Numbered from the stretch's first letter, positions 25,292 through 34,067 are shown. The stretch: 64,000 bases of DNA from Sediminibacterium sp051860225 (GCF_051860225.1 NZ_JBHYEI010000002.1:558001-622000); one strand, 5' to 3'. Numbers and translations are program-made. Notes: generated by a model from the letters alone, not told the origin.

Positions 25292-26254
25292 TCAAGTAGA
25301 TTGAGCAATTAAAAAGTAAAGAGGCATTCCAATCGTAATATTTACAGGAAAGGTAACAGCAAGTGCCATTGGCAAAAATAGACCAGGATTTGCTTTTGGA
25401 ACTGATATTTTCATTGCTGCAGGAACCGCAATGTAAGAGGCACTTGCAGCAAGAATAGCAAACATGAATCTATTGGTAATATCATCTGTAACCAACATAC
25501 TAGCCCATGCAAAAAAAGTGCCATTCAATAACGGGATAAAGAAGGCAAAAAAGAAAGGAAATAATCCAAAAGAAAAGAAAGCTTTTAATTTTTTCCCGCT
25601 TGAAATTCCCATATCTAATAAAAAGATGGCGAGAAACCCTTTGAACAAATCATTCGTAAATGGTTTAATCCCCTCCGCTTGTTTTGCGTTAGCAACAAAT
25701 CCAATTATTAAACTCCCCAAAATAAGTAATACACTTCCATTGGTAAAAGAATGTTTGATAACATCCCTTTTCTTAATATCAGTTGCTTCCTCTGTATCAA
25801 ATAAACTAATTAGCAACAGTCCTACAATAATTGCAGGAGATTCCATTAAAGCCATAATAGCTACCATATAACCATGAACTCCTAATTGTTGAGATTCTAA
25901 ATAAGTAACTGCTGTTACGAATGTAACTGCACTTACAGATCCATAAGCAGCAGCAATTGCACCAGCATTGTATATATTCAACCGCTTCTTGAGTATAAAA
26001 AAAGTATACAATGGAATAACAATTGAAATAGCCACCCCAAATAGCATTGACCAAGCAATTTCTGAAGTGAAAGTTTCATGAGAAAGCTCTTGGCCTCCCT
26101 TGAAACCAATAGCAAATAATAAATAAAGAGAAATAAACTTAGATGAATTAGGGGGGATTTCTAGATCACTTTTCAAATAAACAGCCAAAATACCTAAAAC
26201 GAAAAACAATAAAGCTGGATTAGTTAAATTATCTAATAATAAATTATAGTTCAT
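25292..26254 (-). CDS. sbtA: SbtA-family sodium-dependent bicarbonate transporter
   Basis: 320 aa with about ten membrane segments; the FAIGFKGGQEL stretch and the LLDMGISSGKKLKAF repeat are typical of SbtA proteins (Na+/HCO3- symporters, formerly DUF897). In cyanobacteria SbtA imports bicarbonate and is controlled by the PII-like SbtB; no SbtB gene is here. It overlaps the upstream carbonic-anhydrase-like gene by 11 nt and is divergent from a CbbR-like LysR regulator, so bicarbonate supply is the likely theme. Transported ion is inferred from the family. Confidence 0.92.
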   Translation of the reverse strand: MNYNLLLDNLTNPALLFFVLGILAVYLKSDLEIPPNSSKFISLYLLFAIGFKGGQELSHETFTSEIAWSMLFGVAISIVIPLYTFFILKKRLNIYNAGAIAAAYGSVSAVTFVTAVTYLESQQLGVHGYMVAIMALMESPAIIVGLLLISLFDTEEATDIKKRDVIKHSFTNGSVLLILGSLIIGFVANAKQAEGIKPFTNDLFKGFLAIFLLDMGISSGKKLKAFFSFGLFPFFFAFFIPLLNGTFFAWASMLVTDDITNRFMFAILAASASYIAVPAAMKISVPKANPGLFLPMALAVTFPVNITIGMPLYFLIAQST

Positions 26255-26750
26255 ATGCTATTTTAACAGAAGATGCAATTCGAGACTCTTTAATCAATTG
26301 CATTGAAGAGGATATTACCAAGCTCTTGACCATTATTTTCTCATCAATTATTAAATCAGTAAAAACACCATTAGTCAAAAAATCATCTTTTTGATTATGC
26401 ACAATGCATTCAGCTAATTTAAATTGTTGATATCGTATTGAACGCCCTTTTAAACTTATTGGATAAGCTTTATTATAAATATTTTGTATCAAATATTCGG
26501 CATCCAAACCAAACAAATTTTCATTCTGTATTATAGAACTAATGATTCTAGAGTTTGTATCATTAACAAAATAAACTGTATTGATATTATTCCTAATAAT
26601 CTCATCCTTCAATACTTCAATAAACAAATTGTCATTGTAGGGTATTACTGCGCCAGGGCATGAAACAAAGAAAACATTTGAGCCATATTTACGCTTAAGT
26701 TTACCTTCTACACATGAAAAAGGACAAACAATAAAAAGTTTGTTACTCAT
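26244..26750 (-). CDS. Putative degenerate beta-carbonic-anhydrase-like protein
   Basis: 168 aa, not firmly recognised. FIVCPFSC, FFVSCPGAVI and NTVYFVNDTNSRI line up with the beta-carbonic anhydrase blocks CxDxR, V.RNAG and IV..H.DCG, with Cys present in the first block but Asn-Asp-Thr-Asn in place of the His and Cys zinc ligands of the third. If this reading is right it is a catalytically dead relative, perhaps a bicarbonate or nucleotide sensor for SbtA, which it overlaps by 11 nt. Weak similarity only; a new family is equally possible. Confidence 0.55.
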   Translation of the reverse strand: MSNKLFIVCPFSCVEGKLKRKYGSNVFFVSCPGAVIPYNDNLFIEVLKDEIIRNNINTVYFVNDTNSRIISSIIQNENLFGLDAEYLIQNIYNKAYPISLKGRSIRYQQFKLAECIVHNQKDDFLTNGVFTDLIIDEKIMVKSLVISSSMQLIKESRIASSVKIAYEL

Positions 26751-26925
26751 GAGTTGATTTACCTTGATTGCGATTTAAAAAAATATGGGATGTAAATGCT
26801 GCGATTATAATCGAAACAGAAGAAAAAAGGTTACTATAAATTGGATCAACTGATTTAATAGAGAAGATTAATAATAATCCTACAAAAATGATTCCCATTG
26901 ATGTCTTAAGTTGCAATTTATTCAT
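26743..26925 (-). CDS. Small two-helix membrane protein of the sbtA operon
   Basis: 60 aa from ATG 26925 (MNKLQLKTSMGIIFVGLLLIF). The frame stays open to 27009, but the extra part covers the palindrome at 26954-26965 and is unlikely to be coded. Two membrane helices (9-25 and 33-50) and a charged tail. Its stop overlaps the start of the next gene by 8 nt, so it belongs to the same operon as the CA-like protein and SbtA. No family recognised. Confidence 0.7.
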   Translation of the reverse strand: MNKLQLKTSMGIIFVGLLLIFSIKSVDPIYSNLFSSVSIIIAAFTSHIFLNRNQGKSTHE

Positions 26926-26953
26926 AATATATGTTTGGCTTGTAACTAACCGA

Positions 26954-26965
26954 TGCAAATTTGCA
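26954..26965. promoter_or_regulatory. Palindrome TGCAAATTTGCA in the sbtA/LysR intergenic region
   Basis: A perfect 12-bp palindrome in the 95-bp gap between divergent sbtA-operon and LysR starts. A LysR-type binding site is plausible at this place, though the motif is not the plain T-N11-A form. Confidence 0.4.
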
Positions 26966-27020
26966 CTCATTTTACATAAGTTTTTATTTATATTTACTAT
27001 ATTAACCATAAATTATTTTT

Positions 27021-27920
27021 ATGAATTATACTTTAAATCAACTACAAATTTTTCTAAAAGTAGTAGAAACACAGAGTGTTACTAAAGCTTCAGAAGACTT
27101 ACATCTAAGCCAACCAGCTGTATCGATTCAACTAAAAAATTTTCAAGATCAGTTCGAAATTCCTTTGACTGAAGTGGTTGGTAGAAAATTATATATTACT
27201 GATTTTGGAAAAGAAATTGCACAAGCTGCAGAGGAAATAATCAACCAAGTTTATGCAATTAATAATAAGACTTTGGCATACAAAGGTCAACTTGCAGGAC
27301 GACTAAGATTATCCGTAGTCTCTACTGGAAAATATGTAATGCCCTATTTTTTGACAGGATTTATGAAAAAGAATATAGGAATAGAATTAAATATGGATGT
27401 TACAAATAAGTCTAGGGTAATTGAGAGTTTAGAAAAAAACGAAATCGACTTTGCATTGGTATCTATTCTCCCTAATTCAATTAATATTGAACAGCTAGAC
27501 CTATTACAAAACAAATTATACTTAGTAGGATATAACAAACCTAAACTTACCATTAAGGATATGCCGATTATATTTAGAGAACAAGGATCTGGAACTAGGC
27601 AAACAATGGAAAAATATTTTGAAAAAAATCAATTAAGTATTCAGAAAAAAATGGAACTAACTTCTAATGAAGCAATAAAACAAGCCTTACTAGCTGGACT
27701 AGGATATTCCATTATGCCGCTTATTGGTATAAAGAATGAGTTACAAAACAAAGAATTACAGATTATTCCTACAAAAGGACTTCCAATTAAAACTACCTGG
27801 AGTTTAATATGGTTAAAAGGGAAAAAACATTCCCCAGTTTCACTAGCTTTTTTAAACTATTTGAAAAAAGAAAAAGCAACCATTATCAAAGAGAAATTTA
27901 GCTGGTACGAGCAGTATTGA
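27021..27920 (+). CDS. LysR-type regulator, CbbR-like
   Basis: 299 aa. N-terminal winged HTH (LNQLQIFLKVVETQSVTKASEDLHLSQPAVSIQLKNFQ) and a co-inducer domain; the segment FREQGSGTRQTMEKYF is characteristic of the CysB/CbbR branch, whose members often control carbon fixation and inorganic-carbon transport. It is divergent from the sbtA operon (95 bp between starts), so it most likely controls that operon. Target and inducer are inferred. The stop lies 1 bp from the stop of a convergent TonB receptor gene. Confidence 0.92.
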   Translation: MNYTLNQLQIFLKVVETQSVTKASEDLHLSQPAVSIQLKNFQDQFEIPLTEVVGRKLYITDFGKEIAQAAEEIINQVYAINNKTLAYKGQLAGRLRLSVVSTGKYVMPYFLTGFMKKNIGIELNMDVTNKSRVIESLEKNEIDFALVSILPNSINIEQLDLLQNKLYLVGYNKPKLTIKDMPIIFREQGSGTRQTMEKYFEKNQLSIQKKMELTSNEAIKQALLAGLGYSIMPLIGIKNELQNKELQIIPTKGLPIKTTWSLIWLKGKKHSPVSLAFLNYLKKEKATIIKEKFSWYEQY

Positions 27921-27921
27921 G

Positions 27922-30402
27922 TTAAAATTCCCTTTCACTAATTTCACTTATTGGAAGTTTGGGCTTATTGGTCAACTTATTTATATTAAAACCAAAATTG
28001 ATTAGTAGTACATCTGTCTCGTATATATAATTGGTGGTGGTATAGAAATTTTTTCCAGAAGTGGTAATACGTTGTTGGTTTGTGTTCATAAAACCAAGGC
28101 TCATATTTTGCCATTGCAACCCTATGGACAATCTCCCATTTAAAATTGTTTTTTTAACTGAAGAGTTGACAGATAAAAATCTCGAGTCTTCTCCCTGAGC
28201 AGTTGGTCTTGCAGATAAATAATTCACATTAGTTTGTAAATTCCAGTTTCTACCAAGATTAAAAGAATTATTCTGATTGATAGAGAAAACCCAATTTGAA
28301 TTATTGACAAATGATGTAGAACCTAATATATTCAGTCCCCCAATAATTTTATAATTATACATATTAGCGCCAAAATAAAAGTTATACCACTGAGTCAACT
28401 TAATATTTGTACCCATCTCAATCCCAACTAGCCTAGCTCTATTCACATTAGTAAAGACTCTATTCAATATAGTATCCGTGTACACACTATTTACTCTTTG
28501 AACCGGGTTTTGAATATCTTGAAAATAAACCGTTGCGAAGAAAGTCCCTCTAGAAAAATTATAATTTATCCCCATTTCCATTAAATCAATTATCTGTGGC
28601 AATAAATCTGGATCACCTTGTTCTAAAGTTTCAGAATGTTCCCTTTCGGGTATTGGATTTAATTCAAAACTATTATTCCGCTGTATGCGTTTACTGTAGC
28701 CAGCTTTAGCATTCCAGTTATTATTAAAAGTATAAAGCAAATTTAGAGAAGGAAACAAATTCCTCATCTTTAATAAATGAGGATTAATTTCTGATGACAA
28801 AACTACTTCCCTATTCGCTTGTTCAAATCTCAACCCAGTAGTATACTGTAATTTTGAGATCTTGCCACCATATTGAGCATAAACACTATTAATATTGTTT
28901 ATTGATTTAGCAGTACCCCTAAATTTTAAAATATCCGGTTGATTAAAAAAAGGAGTTACGGCATAATCAAATTTGCCATCTTGTTGGTCTTTTCTAAATT
29001 GATAACCCGCTTCGAATTTTCCAGCTCCAATTGATGTACTATAATCTAGTTTAAATCTATACCCCTCAATTGGATTTTGATAGGGGTTAGTAACCAATTG
29101 AAAGGGAATTGATTTTGAAACTAAATCTACATTTTGATTAAATGTATTCCCATAAAGATTTGCTTTTTCATAAATGAACGAGCTAGAAATTTTTGACTTA
29201 CTTTTAAAAGTATGCACATAATCAAAACTGCCTACCAAAAATTCTCCTTCCTTATTTTGAACATTTGAATTAAAATAGGGAAACTGACTTATAATAGTCC
29301 CATTCGTACTATTTTCTACAGAATTATTATAAACCAGATCTGCTCTTCTTTGCTGATACTTTCTACTCTTAAAGAAACCAATATTTATCGAGTTACTTTG
29401 ATTCGGGGTGAAATTAATAGCAGTTCTTAATCCGTAATTATACCGATCAAAACTTCTTTCACCAATGGAAGGGAAACGAGTGATTGTTCTGTTCACATCA
29501 TTGATTGTATAAACATCACCTTCTCTAGAGCCATTAGCATCATTTCGATTATAGTTAGCACCTACGGAAATGTCTAATTTATCTTTCTTAAAACTAAGGG
29601 TAAAATCTCCTCCAAATCGAATCGGCTTTTCTAAATTATTATAGTCCGTTGTACTGGGTAAACCTCCTAATGCATTAGCCTGCAATTCAAACCCATCGGC
29701 AACACCTTTTTTAGTTGTTATATTGATTATTCCTGACCTTCCATCCGAATCATACTTTGCTGAAGGAGCAGTAATCAATTCAATTCCATCAATTGTATTT
29801 GCTGGCAATTGGCTTAAGATAGTTTGAGCGTCGGTTAAAACAGGCTTGCCGTTGATTAATACTAAAAATCCTGTAGATCCCCTTACACTAATTTCGCCAG
29901 CACCATTCACAGCTACAGATGGCAAATTCTTCAATATATCCGTTGCAGTTCCACCACGAGCAGTTTCAAACTGATTTGCTTTAAAAGTCTGTTTATCTAA
30001 CTTATAGGAAAAGTTATTATTGACTTTGCCAGTAACGATTACTTCACCAAGCGAATCATTAGCTGTAGATAATAAAATACTATCTAAGTGCAACTGTTGA
30101 CTTTTTTGTTGGATGGTGAATGGCAAAAAAATGGTTCTTGAACCCAAAGAGACCACTTTCAATAAAAACTTTCCTTCGCTAAGTTTAGAAAAATAAAAAG
30201 TACCATTTTTTTGAGTCAAAAATCCTGCAATAACAGACGAATCTACTTCCGTTAAAATTGACACACTGGCGAATTCAATAGGATTCCTTGATTTATTATC
30301 AATAACAACTCCTTTCAATACTGCATTCTGTGCAGTTAGTGAAGAAAAATTAATTAATAATACCCAAAAAAATATCGCCGATTTGATGAACATAGAGGAC
30401 AT
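27922..30402 (-). CDS. TonB-dependent outer-membrane receptor (OMP_b-brl_3 type)
   Basis: 826 aa; ATG 30393 three codons inside is an alternative start. Signal peptide to about SLTAQ (25). Then a carboxypeptidase regulatory-like domain (GVVIDNKSRNPIEFASVSI) of about 90 aa, a plug domain (ATDILKNLPSVAVNGAGEISVRG, VLINGKPV, YDSDGRSGIINITTKK), and a beta-barrel in which GDFTLSFKKDK and repeated NNW / YNRND strands are visible. This is the family called outer membrane beta-barrel protein in Bacteroidota; no SusD partner is next to it, so it is not a standard SusCD pair. Substrate unknown. Confidence 0.9.
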   Translation of the reverse strand: MSSMFIKSAIFFWVLLINFSSLTAQNAVLKGVVIDNKSRNPIEFASVSILTEVDSSVIAGFLTQKNGTFYFSKLSEGKFLLKVVSLGSRTIFLPFTIQQKSQQLHLDSILLSTANDSLGEVIVTGKVNNNFSYKLDKQTFKANQFETARGGTATDILKNLPSVAVNGAGEISVRGSTGFLVLINGKPVLTDAQTILSQLPANTIDGIELITAPSAKYDSDGRSGIINITTKKGVADGFELQANALGGLPSTTDYNNLEKPIRFGGDFTLSFKKDKLDISVGANYNRNDANGSREGDVYTINDVNRTITRFPSIGERSFDRYNYGLRTAINFTPNQSNSINIGFFKSRKYQQRRADLVYNNSVENSTNGTIISQFPYFNSNVQNKEGEFLVGSFDYVHTFKSKSKISSSFIYEKANLYGNTFNQNVDLVSKSIPFQLVTNPYQNPIEGYRFKLDYSTSIGAGKFEAGYQFRKDQQDGKFDYAVTPFFNQPDILKFRGTAKSINNINSVYAQYGGKISKLQYTTGLRFEQANREVVLSSEINPHLLKMRNLFPSLNLLYTFNNNWNAKAGYSKRIQRNNSFELNPIPEREHSETLEQGDPDLLPQIIDLMEMGINYNFSRGTFFATVYFQDIQNPVQRVNSVYTDTILNRVFTNVNRARLVGIEMGTNIKLTQWYNFYFGANMYNYKIIGGLNILGSTSFVNNSNWVFSINQNNSFNLGRNWNLQTNVNYLSARPTAQGEDSRFLSVNSSVKKTILNGRLSIGLQWQNMSLGFMNTNQQRITTSGKNFYTTTNYIYETDVLLINFGFNINKLTNKPKLPISEISEREF

Positions 30403-30471
30403 AGTGCAATATGGCTAATAATTGTGTACAATAAACCATTTACTATTTATTTGGACCAATAGCCCCCTTTT

Positions 30472-31173
30472 TTAGGTATTGGCAGTCCCCACTTTTAAAT
30501 AGGCTTTATTTTCCTTGATAATCTTATACCCATAATAAATACAAACCAGGCCAATAAATTCAGTCACATATAAAACTTCTACATAGCCCGCTCTTGTAAA
30601 AGAACCACCTATACCAGGAAGCAATCCACCAATTGCAATAAAAATATTCCCTCTAAATGGAGCTTCTTTAATACCCTGTTTATAATATTTATGCGCTGAA
30701 TATATGGCCCCTCCTACCAAAAAAAGAAAAGCATAAATATTTATTAGTGGAGAGAAATAACGAACCCATTTCCAAGCAAAAACACTCCCAGTCAATTTAT
30801 AATTAAACGATTTAGGTAATTCTATTGGCGTTAAAACAACAAAATAAGAAGCTACAACAATTAACAGCATAAAAAAGAAGGTAGTGATATGTGCAAACTG
30901 CTTATTCAACAACAAATACACACTGCCCTGCGCCAATGGATATCCGCCTAATAAGGCCCCAACAATATACCAATACCTAACATTAGCTTCACTCCACCCA
31001 AAAAGTATATTAATACTTTCAGATAAAGTTCCTAAGCCAAAAGTTAAAACTCCTACAGTCCACCATAACAAGTAATTTTTACCCTTCAATTGATAATGAC
31101 GGTAAATTTCTTGAAAGAAATAAATGGAGAACAAAGTAGTAAAAATGGGGATGTACGCTATTAGGTTATTCAT
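30472..31173 (-). CDS. Seven-helix membrane protein of unknown function
   Basis: 233 aa with about seven hydrophobic segments (4-20, 35-53, 66-88, 97-115, 138-158, 175-195, 205-220). I do not recognise a named family. Conserved-looking features are LWWTVGVLTFGLGTLSES and the glycine run GGLLPGIGGSFTRAGY. It lies alone between the TonB receptor gene and the XRE/DUF2975 pair, all on the same strand, with gaps of 69 and 66 bp. Confidence 0.7.
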   Translation of the reverse strand: MNNLIAYIPIFTTLFSIYFFQEIYRHYQLKGKNYLLWWTVGVLTFGLGTLSESINILFGWSEANVRYWYIVGALLGGYPLAQGSVYLLLNKQFAHITTFFFMLLIVVASYFVVLTPIELPKSFNYKLTGSVFAWKWVRYFSPLINIYAFLFLVGGAIYSAHKYYKQGIKEAPFRGNIFIAIGGLLPGIGGSFTRAGYVEVLYVTEFIGLVCIYYGYKIIKENKAYLKVGTANT

Positions 31174-31239
31174 AGTTCAATTAAAACACGAAATTGAACT
31201 TATTGATTATTGGAATAGTCAGCTAATTGTAAAATAATC

Positions 31240-31449
31240 TTATTGCTGATTAACAAATTCAAGAATGTCACCTGGCTGACAATCTAGAACCTTACAAATC
31301 GCTTCTAAAGTGCCAAATCTAATTGCCTTTGCTTTCCCCGTTTTCAAAATAGATAAATTTGATAAAGTCAATCCTACTTTATCCGAAAGTTCATTTAATG
31401 ACATTTTCCTCTTTGCCATCATCACGTCTAAATTCACTATTATTGGCAT
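31240..31449 (-). CDS. YozG-like XRE helix-turn-helix regulator
   Basis: 69 aa single HTH domain: VMMAKRKMSLNELSDKVGLTLSNLSILKTGKAKAIRFGTLEAICKVLDCQPGDILEFV. This is the small Cro/C1-type family linked to DUF2975 membrane proteins, as here: the DUF2975 gene ends 2 bp upstream. It probably represses the shared promoter (32037-32065). No other domain. Confidence 0.92.
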   Translation of the reverse strand: MPIIVNLDVMMAKRKMSLNELSDKVGLTLSNLSILKTGKAKAIRFGTLEAICKVLDCQPGDILEFVNQQ

Positions 31450-31451
31450 AA

Positions 31452-32006
31452 TTAAATTGTTAAATCATTTTCAGTTTGAATGTCAATCCCCCGTTTAACA
31501 ATCTGGGCAATCACAAAAAGAATAACACTCATAAACAGCCAAACATCTGCTCCACCTAAACGTAAATCTTCAAGAGATGGTATATAAATATTACTTAACC
31601 TCAACCATGCAGCGTATTTTAGTCCCCAAATCGAAAATAAGCCAATTCCAAAAGTCAAGTAAGCTAAATTGGAAATAAATTGCTTTAATATTGAATTAAA
31701 GGGATGAGTAAAATCAAATGCTTTTTTATGGAAGAGTTTAACTATCAGATAAAACATCAATGCCTTCATTACTGCAACGATGCTCATAATTGAGGTAATA
31801 ACTAAAAAATACCCCTTATCGTAGCTCATTAAATTAGAAAGATCAATTTTCATCCAAAAGTTTTTTGCACCGATTGGATTAATAACCATAGCAAAGAAAG
31901 TATTGAAAATAATTCCTCCTGCCTCAATACAAACTCCAATAAAAATTATCCATGCGAAAATATGCAAGATGGTTAACATCTCTTTAGACCCAATTTTGAT
32001 TTCCAT
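31452..32006 (-). CDS. DUF2975 membrane protein
   Basis: 184 aa with four membrane helices (about 10-35, 62-83, 111-131, 152-168). DUF2975 proteins are paired with a YozG-type regulator in many bacteria; function unknown. The paired regulator starts 2 bp downstream on the same strand. The upstream region holds a promoter with two symmetric ATAAATTTAT sites. Confidence 0.9.
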   Translation of the reverse strand: MEIKIGSKEMLTILHIFAWIIFIGVCIEAGGIIFNTFFAMVINPIGAKNFWMKIDLSNLMSYDKGYFLVITSIMSIVAVMKALMFYLIVKLFHKKAFDFTHPFNSILKQFISNLAYLTFGIGLFSIWGLKYAAWLRLSNIYIPSLEDLRLGGADVWLFMSVILFVIAQIVKRGIDIQTENDLTI

Positions 32007-32036
32007 ACTATCAGTTTGAATAAATTAATTAAAAAC

Positions 32037-32065
32037 CAAAAATAGATAAATTTATTGAATAACAA
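32037..32065 (-). promoter_or_regulatory. Promoter of the DUF2975-YozG pair
   Basis: Minus strand TTG (plus CAA 32063-32065), 18 bases, TATTTTTG (plus 32037-32044): a full match to the -33/-7 pattern. Predicted start near 32031, about 25 nt before the ATG. Confidence 0.55.
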
Positions 32066-32075
32066 TAAATTTATC
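32045..32075. promoter_or_regulatory. Inverted repeat with two ATAAATTTAT sites over the DUF2975 promoter
   Basis: Perfect 13-bp arms GATAAATTTATTG (32045-32057) and CAATAAATTTATC (32063-32075) with a 5-base loop. Each arm contains the 10-bp palindrome ATAAATTTAT, 19 bp apart. One site fills the -33/-7 spacer and the other overlaps the -33. This suits a dimeric HTH repressor; alternatively the hairpin with the following T-rich run ends the pentapeptide-gene transcript. Confidence 0.5.
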
Positions 32076-32093
32076 TTGTTTTATAATTATTTT

Positions 32094-32660
32094 TTAATCA
32101 ATAACAATATTATATCTACTAAGAAGACCAGGCAAACCGTCTAATGAAAATCTTGTTTTCTTGATACTATTCGCAGTAGGATCAATTAAAAAATGATACG
32201 CAGTTGTTAAGTTAGCTTTATCCAAAATAGTTCGTTCAAAAATTACTTGTGCAAGATTACAATGGTCAAAAACAGCCGCAGTTAAATCCGCAGCAGAGAA
32301 ATCTGACCCTGTTAAATCGGATTGTTCAAATACCGTTTTGTTCAATCTTAACTGAAAAAAAGTAGCATGTTGAATGATACAATTTTTGAAAGTAAACGAC
32401 AAAGCAAAAGGATTACAAGTATCAAATTGAACCCCAGACAATTTTGAATCTATAAACTGCACATTTTGTAAAGCAGTATTTTTAAGATTTACTAATGATA
32501 AATTACAGTCAGAAAAAACACAATCTATGAATTTACAATCAGAAAGATCTTGATTGGAAAAATCACAATGGTCAAATTGACAATTTTCATATTCGCCTCT
32601 AGATAAAGGCTGAATTAAAAAATCAGATTTAGAAAACTTCTTTTCACTACAATAATTCAT
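32094..32660 (-). CDS. Pentapeptide-repeat protein (Qnr/McbG-like fold)
   Basis: 188 aa from ATG 32660, two bases after the stop of the DUF1905-like gene; a start at 32672 would overlap it. Repeats of A(D/N)LxX type run through the whole chain (CQFDHCDFSNQDLSDCKFIDCVF..., LTGSDFSAADLTAAVFDHCNL), which form a right-handed beta-helix. Qnr/MfpA relatives protect DNA gyrase from quinolones; length and the internal layout suit that group, but function is not certain. It follows the DUF1905-like gene and the porin in a tight run. Confidence 0.85.
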   Translation of the reverse strand: MNYCSEKKFSKSDFLIQPLSRGEYENCQFDHCDFSNQDLSDCKFIDCVFSDCNLSLVNLKNTALQNVQFIDSKLSGVQFDTCNPFALSFTFKNCIIQHATFFQLRLNKTVFEQSDLTGSDFSAADLTAAVFDHCNLAQVIFERTILDKANLTTAYHFLIDPTANSIKKTRFSLDGLPGLLSRYNIVID

Positions 32661-32662
32661 AC

Positions 32663-32863
32663 CTAAAAACATTGTATTAATTCTTCTGGTATTTCTATAA
32701 GAAGATTATCTGCAAATAGAACTAATTTAACATAATCCCCTGCTTGTTTCTTTATATTCATTCGAATCTCAGCCTTAACTGGTAAAAACAAATATCCATT
32801 TCCCATAGGCATCAAATCGAGTAAATACAACTTACTTACAAGAGATTTTTCTGTTTTAAACAT
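32663..32863 (-). CDS. Short DUF1905-like protein
   Basis: 66 aa. LMPMGNGYLFLPVKAEIRMNIKKQAGDYVKLVLFADNLLIEIPEELIQCF corresponds to the C-terminal half of DUF1905 domains (LPMGxGxxxLPVxxxxRKxxGxxxGDxVxVxL). The N-terminal strands of the usual 80-100 aa domain are missing, so this is a short form or a remnant. It begins 1 bp after the stop of the porin gene, and the pentapeptide gene starts 2 bp after its stop. Confidence 0.65.
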   Translation of the reverse strand: MFKTEKSLVSKLYLLDLMPMGNGYLFLPVKAEIRMNIKKQAGDYVKLVLFADNLLIEIPEELIQCF

Positions 32864-32864
32864 A

Positions 32865-34067
32865 CTAAAAATTTACTTGAGCCTGAATCCTAAGCAGATT
32901 ACCTCTTTGCAAGTTGTTTTGCAAAATATAATCTTCAAACCGTCTATTAGAAATGGTATAATTAACTACTAGCTCAAAGTTTTTATTTGGTTGCCATTCA
33001 GCGCCTACTTCTAGATCATTAACAATATAGCTTCTTGCGTCTCGCTCATGTTTTTTGCCCCCATTATAATACTGATAGCGAACAAAAGGAATCAACGTTT
33101 GCTTATTGAGTTTTTTTAAGTAACTCAATGTAATATAACCTCCATTTAAAGGTTGCACTTCAATTGAATCTGTAATTTTATTAAATGCTGGCCCTCTTCC
33201 TATATTATATTCTGCTAAAATACCAAAGGGTTTTGGATATAAAACGAAACTTGTAGCAATTCGCTCATCAACATAATTGAGATCAGAAATGTACTTTACA
33301 CCGTTTGACAAATTAGCTCTTGGAATAACAAATTTTCCCTTATAAGCTTGTAACCCAACCTCAACAATCTGATTATTTAATTCAAATGGATAACTAAACC
33401 TTGAAACAATGTGCAACTTATTATTCAACTCAGGATTATTTGCCGTTTGACCGTTATAAATTCCAAACGCAAAAACACCATAATCACCGCTACCCTTTAA
33501 CCCTTCACTGATTAAACTAGAAAACAACTTTCGTTTTTCTCTAGGTGCCCAGTAAAAGAATGTACCAATATCACGTTCATTTGCAACAGCACTGTTAAGT
33601 GCATCATTTCGATCTAATGGAATTCGGTTTTGACTAGATTGCATATTCTCAAATCCAAACGGAACTTTACTTTGACCGATTCGAAGCCTGAATTCATTGT
33701 CATTGTCTAAACCAACGTCAATATAAGCATCTCTTATTTGACCAAAATGAAGTCTATCTGAAGCAGGACTGCTGGCAAAATCAGGCTGAACATAGAAATA
33801 AACATTTTTGCTTATTTGTCCGGAAAAAATGATTCGCATACGTCTCATAAAAAACCCACCGTTATTGCCCCATGAACGGTCGCATTGTTCACAATTTAAA
33901 TTTGGATTGGTTTCGAATAAACGGTTATACCTAAATTGACTGTAGCCTCTTATAGAAAATCCCTCATACCATTTTGATGTGGATGGGGTTTCTTTACGAA
34001 TTTGTAAATCTAACTGAGCAAAAGCGAAGAATGGATAAAACAAAACTATAATTAAAAAAAAGCGCAT
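32865..34067 (-). CDS. OprO/OprP-type porin
   Basis: 400 aa. Signal peptide to about residue 18 (FFAFAQ). The mature protein starts with GFSIRGYSQFRYNRL and has the RMRIIFSGQISKNVYFYVQPDF segment with repeated beta-strands, typical of the phosphate-selective porin O/P family (16-stranded). It ends in an aromatic strand (LLRIQAQVNF) as needed for outer-membrane insertion. Bacteroidota members are not proven to be phosphate-specific. Confidence 0.9.
   Translation of the reverse strand: MRFFLIIVLFYPFFAFAQLDLQIRKETPSTSKWYEGFSIRGYSQFRYNRLFETNPNLNCEQCDRSWGNNGGFFMRRMRIIFSGQISKNVYFYVQPDFASSPASDRLHFGQIRDAYIDVGLDNDNEFRLRIGQSKVPFGFENMQSSQNRIPLDRNDALNSAVANERDIGTFFYWAPREKRKLFSSLISEGLKGSGDYGVFAFGIYNGQTANNPELNNKLHIVSRFSYPFELNNQIVEVGLQAYKGKFVIPRANLSNGVKYISDLNYVDERIATSFVLYPKPFGILAEYNIGRGPAFNKITDSIEVQPLNGGYITLSYLKKLNKQTLIPFVRYQYYNGGKKHERDARSYIVNDLEVGAEWQPNKNFELVVNYTISNRRFEDYILQNNLQRGNLLRIQAQVNF

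Noticed and set aside
25464..25871. 135-aa open frame antisense to sbtA
   Set aside because: Shadow frame; composition is that of a reversed membrane protein.
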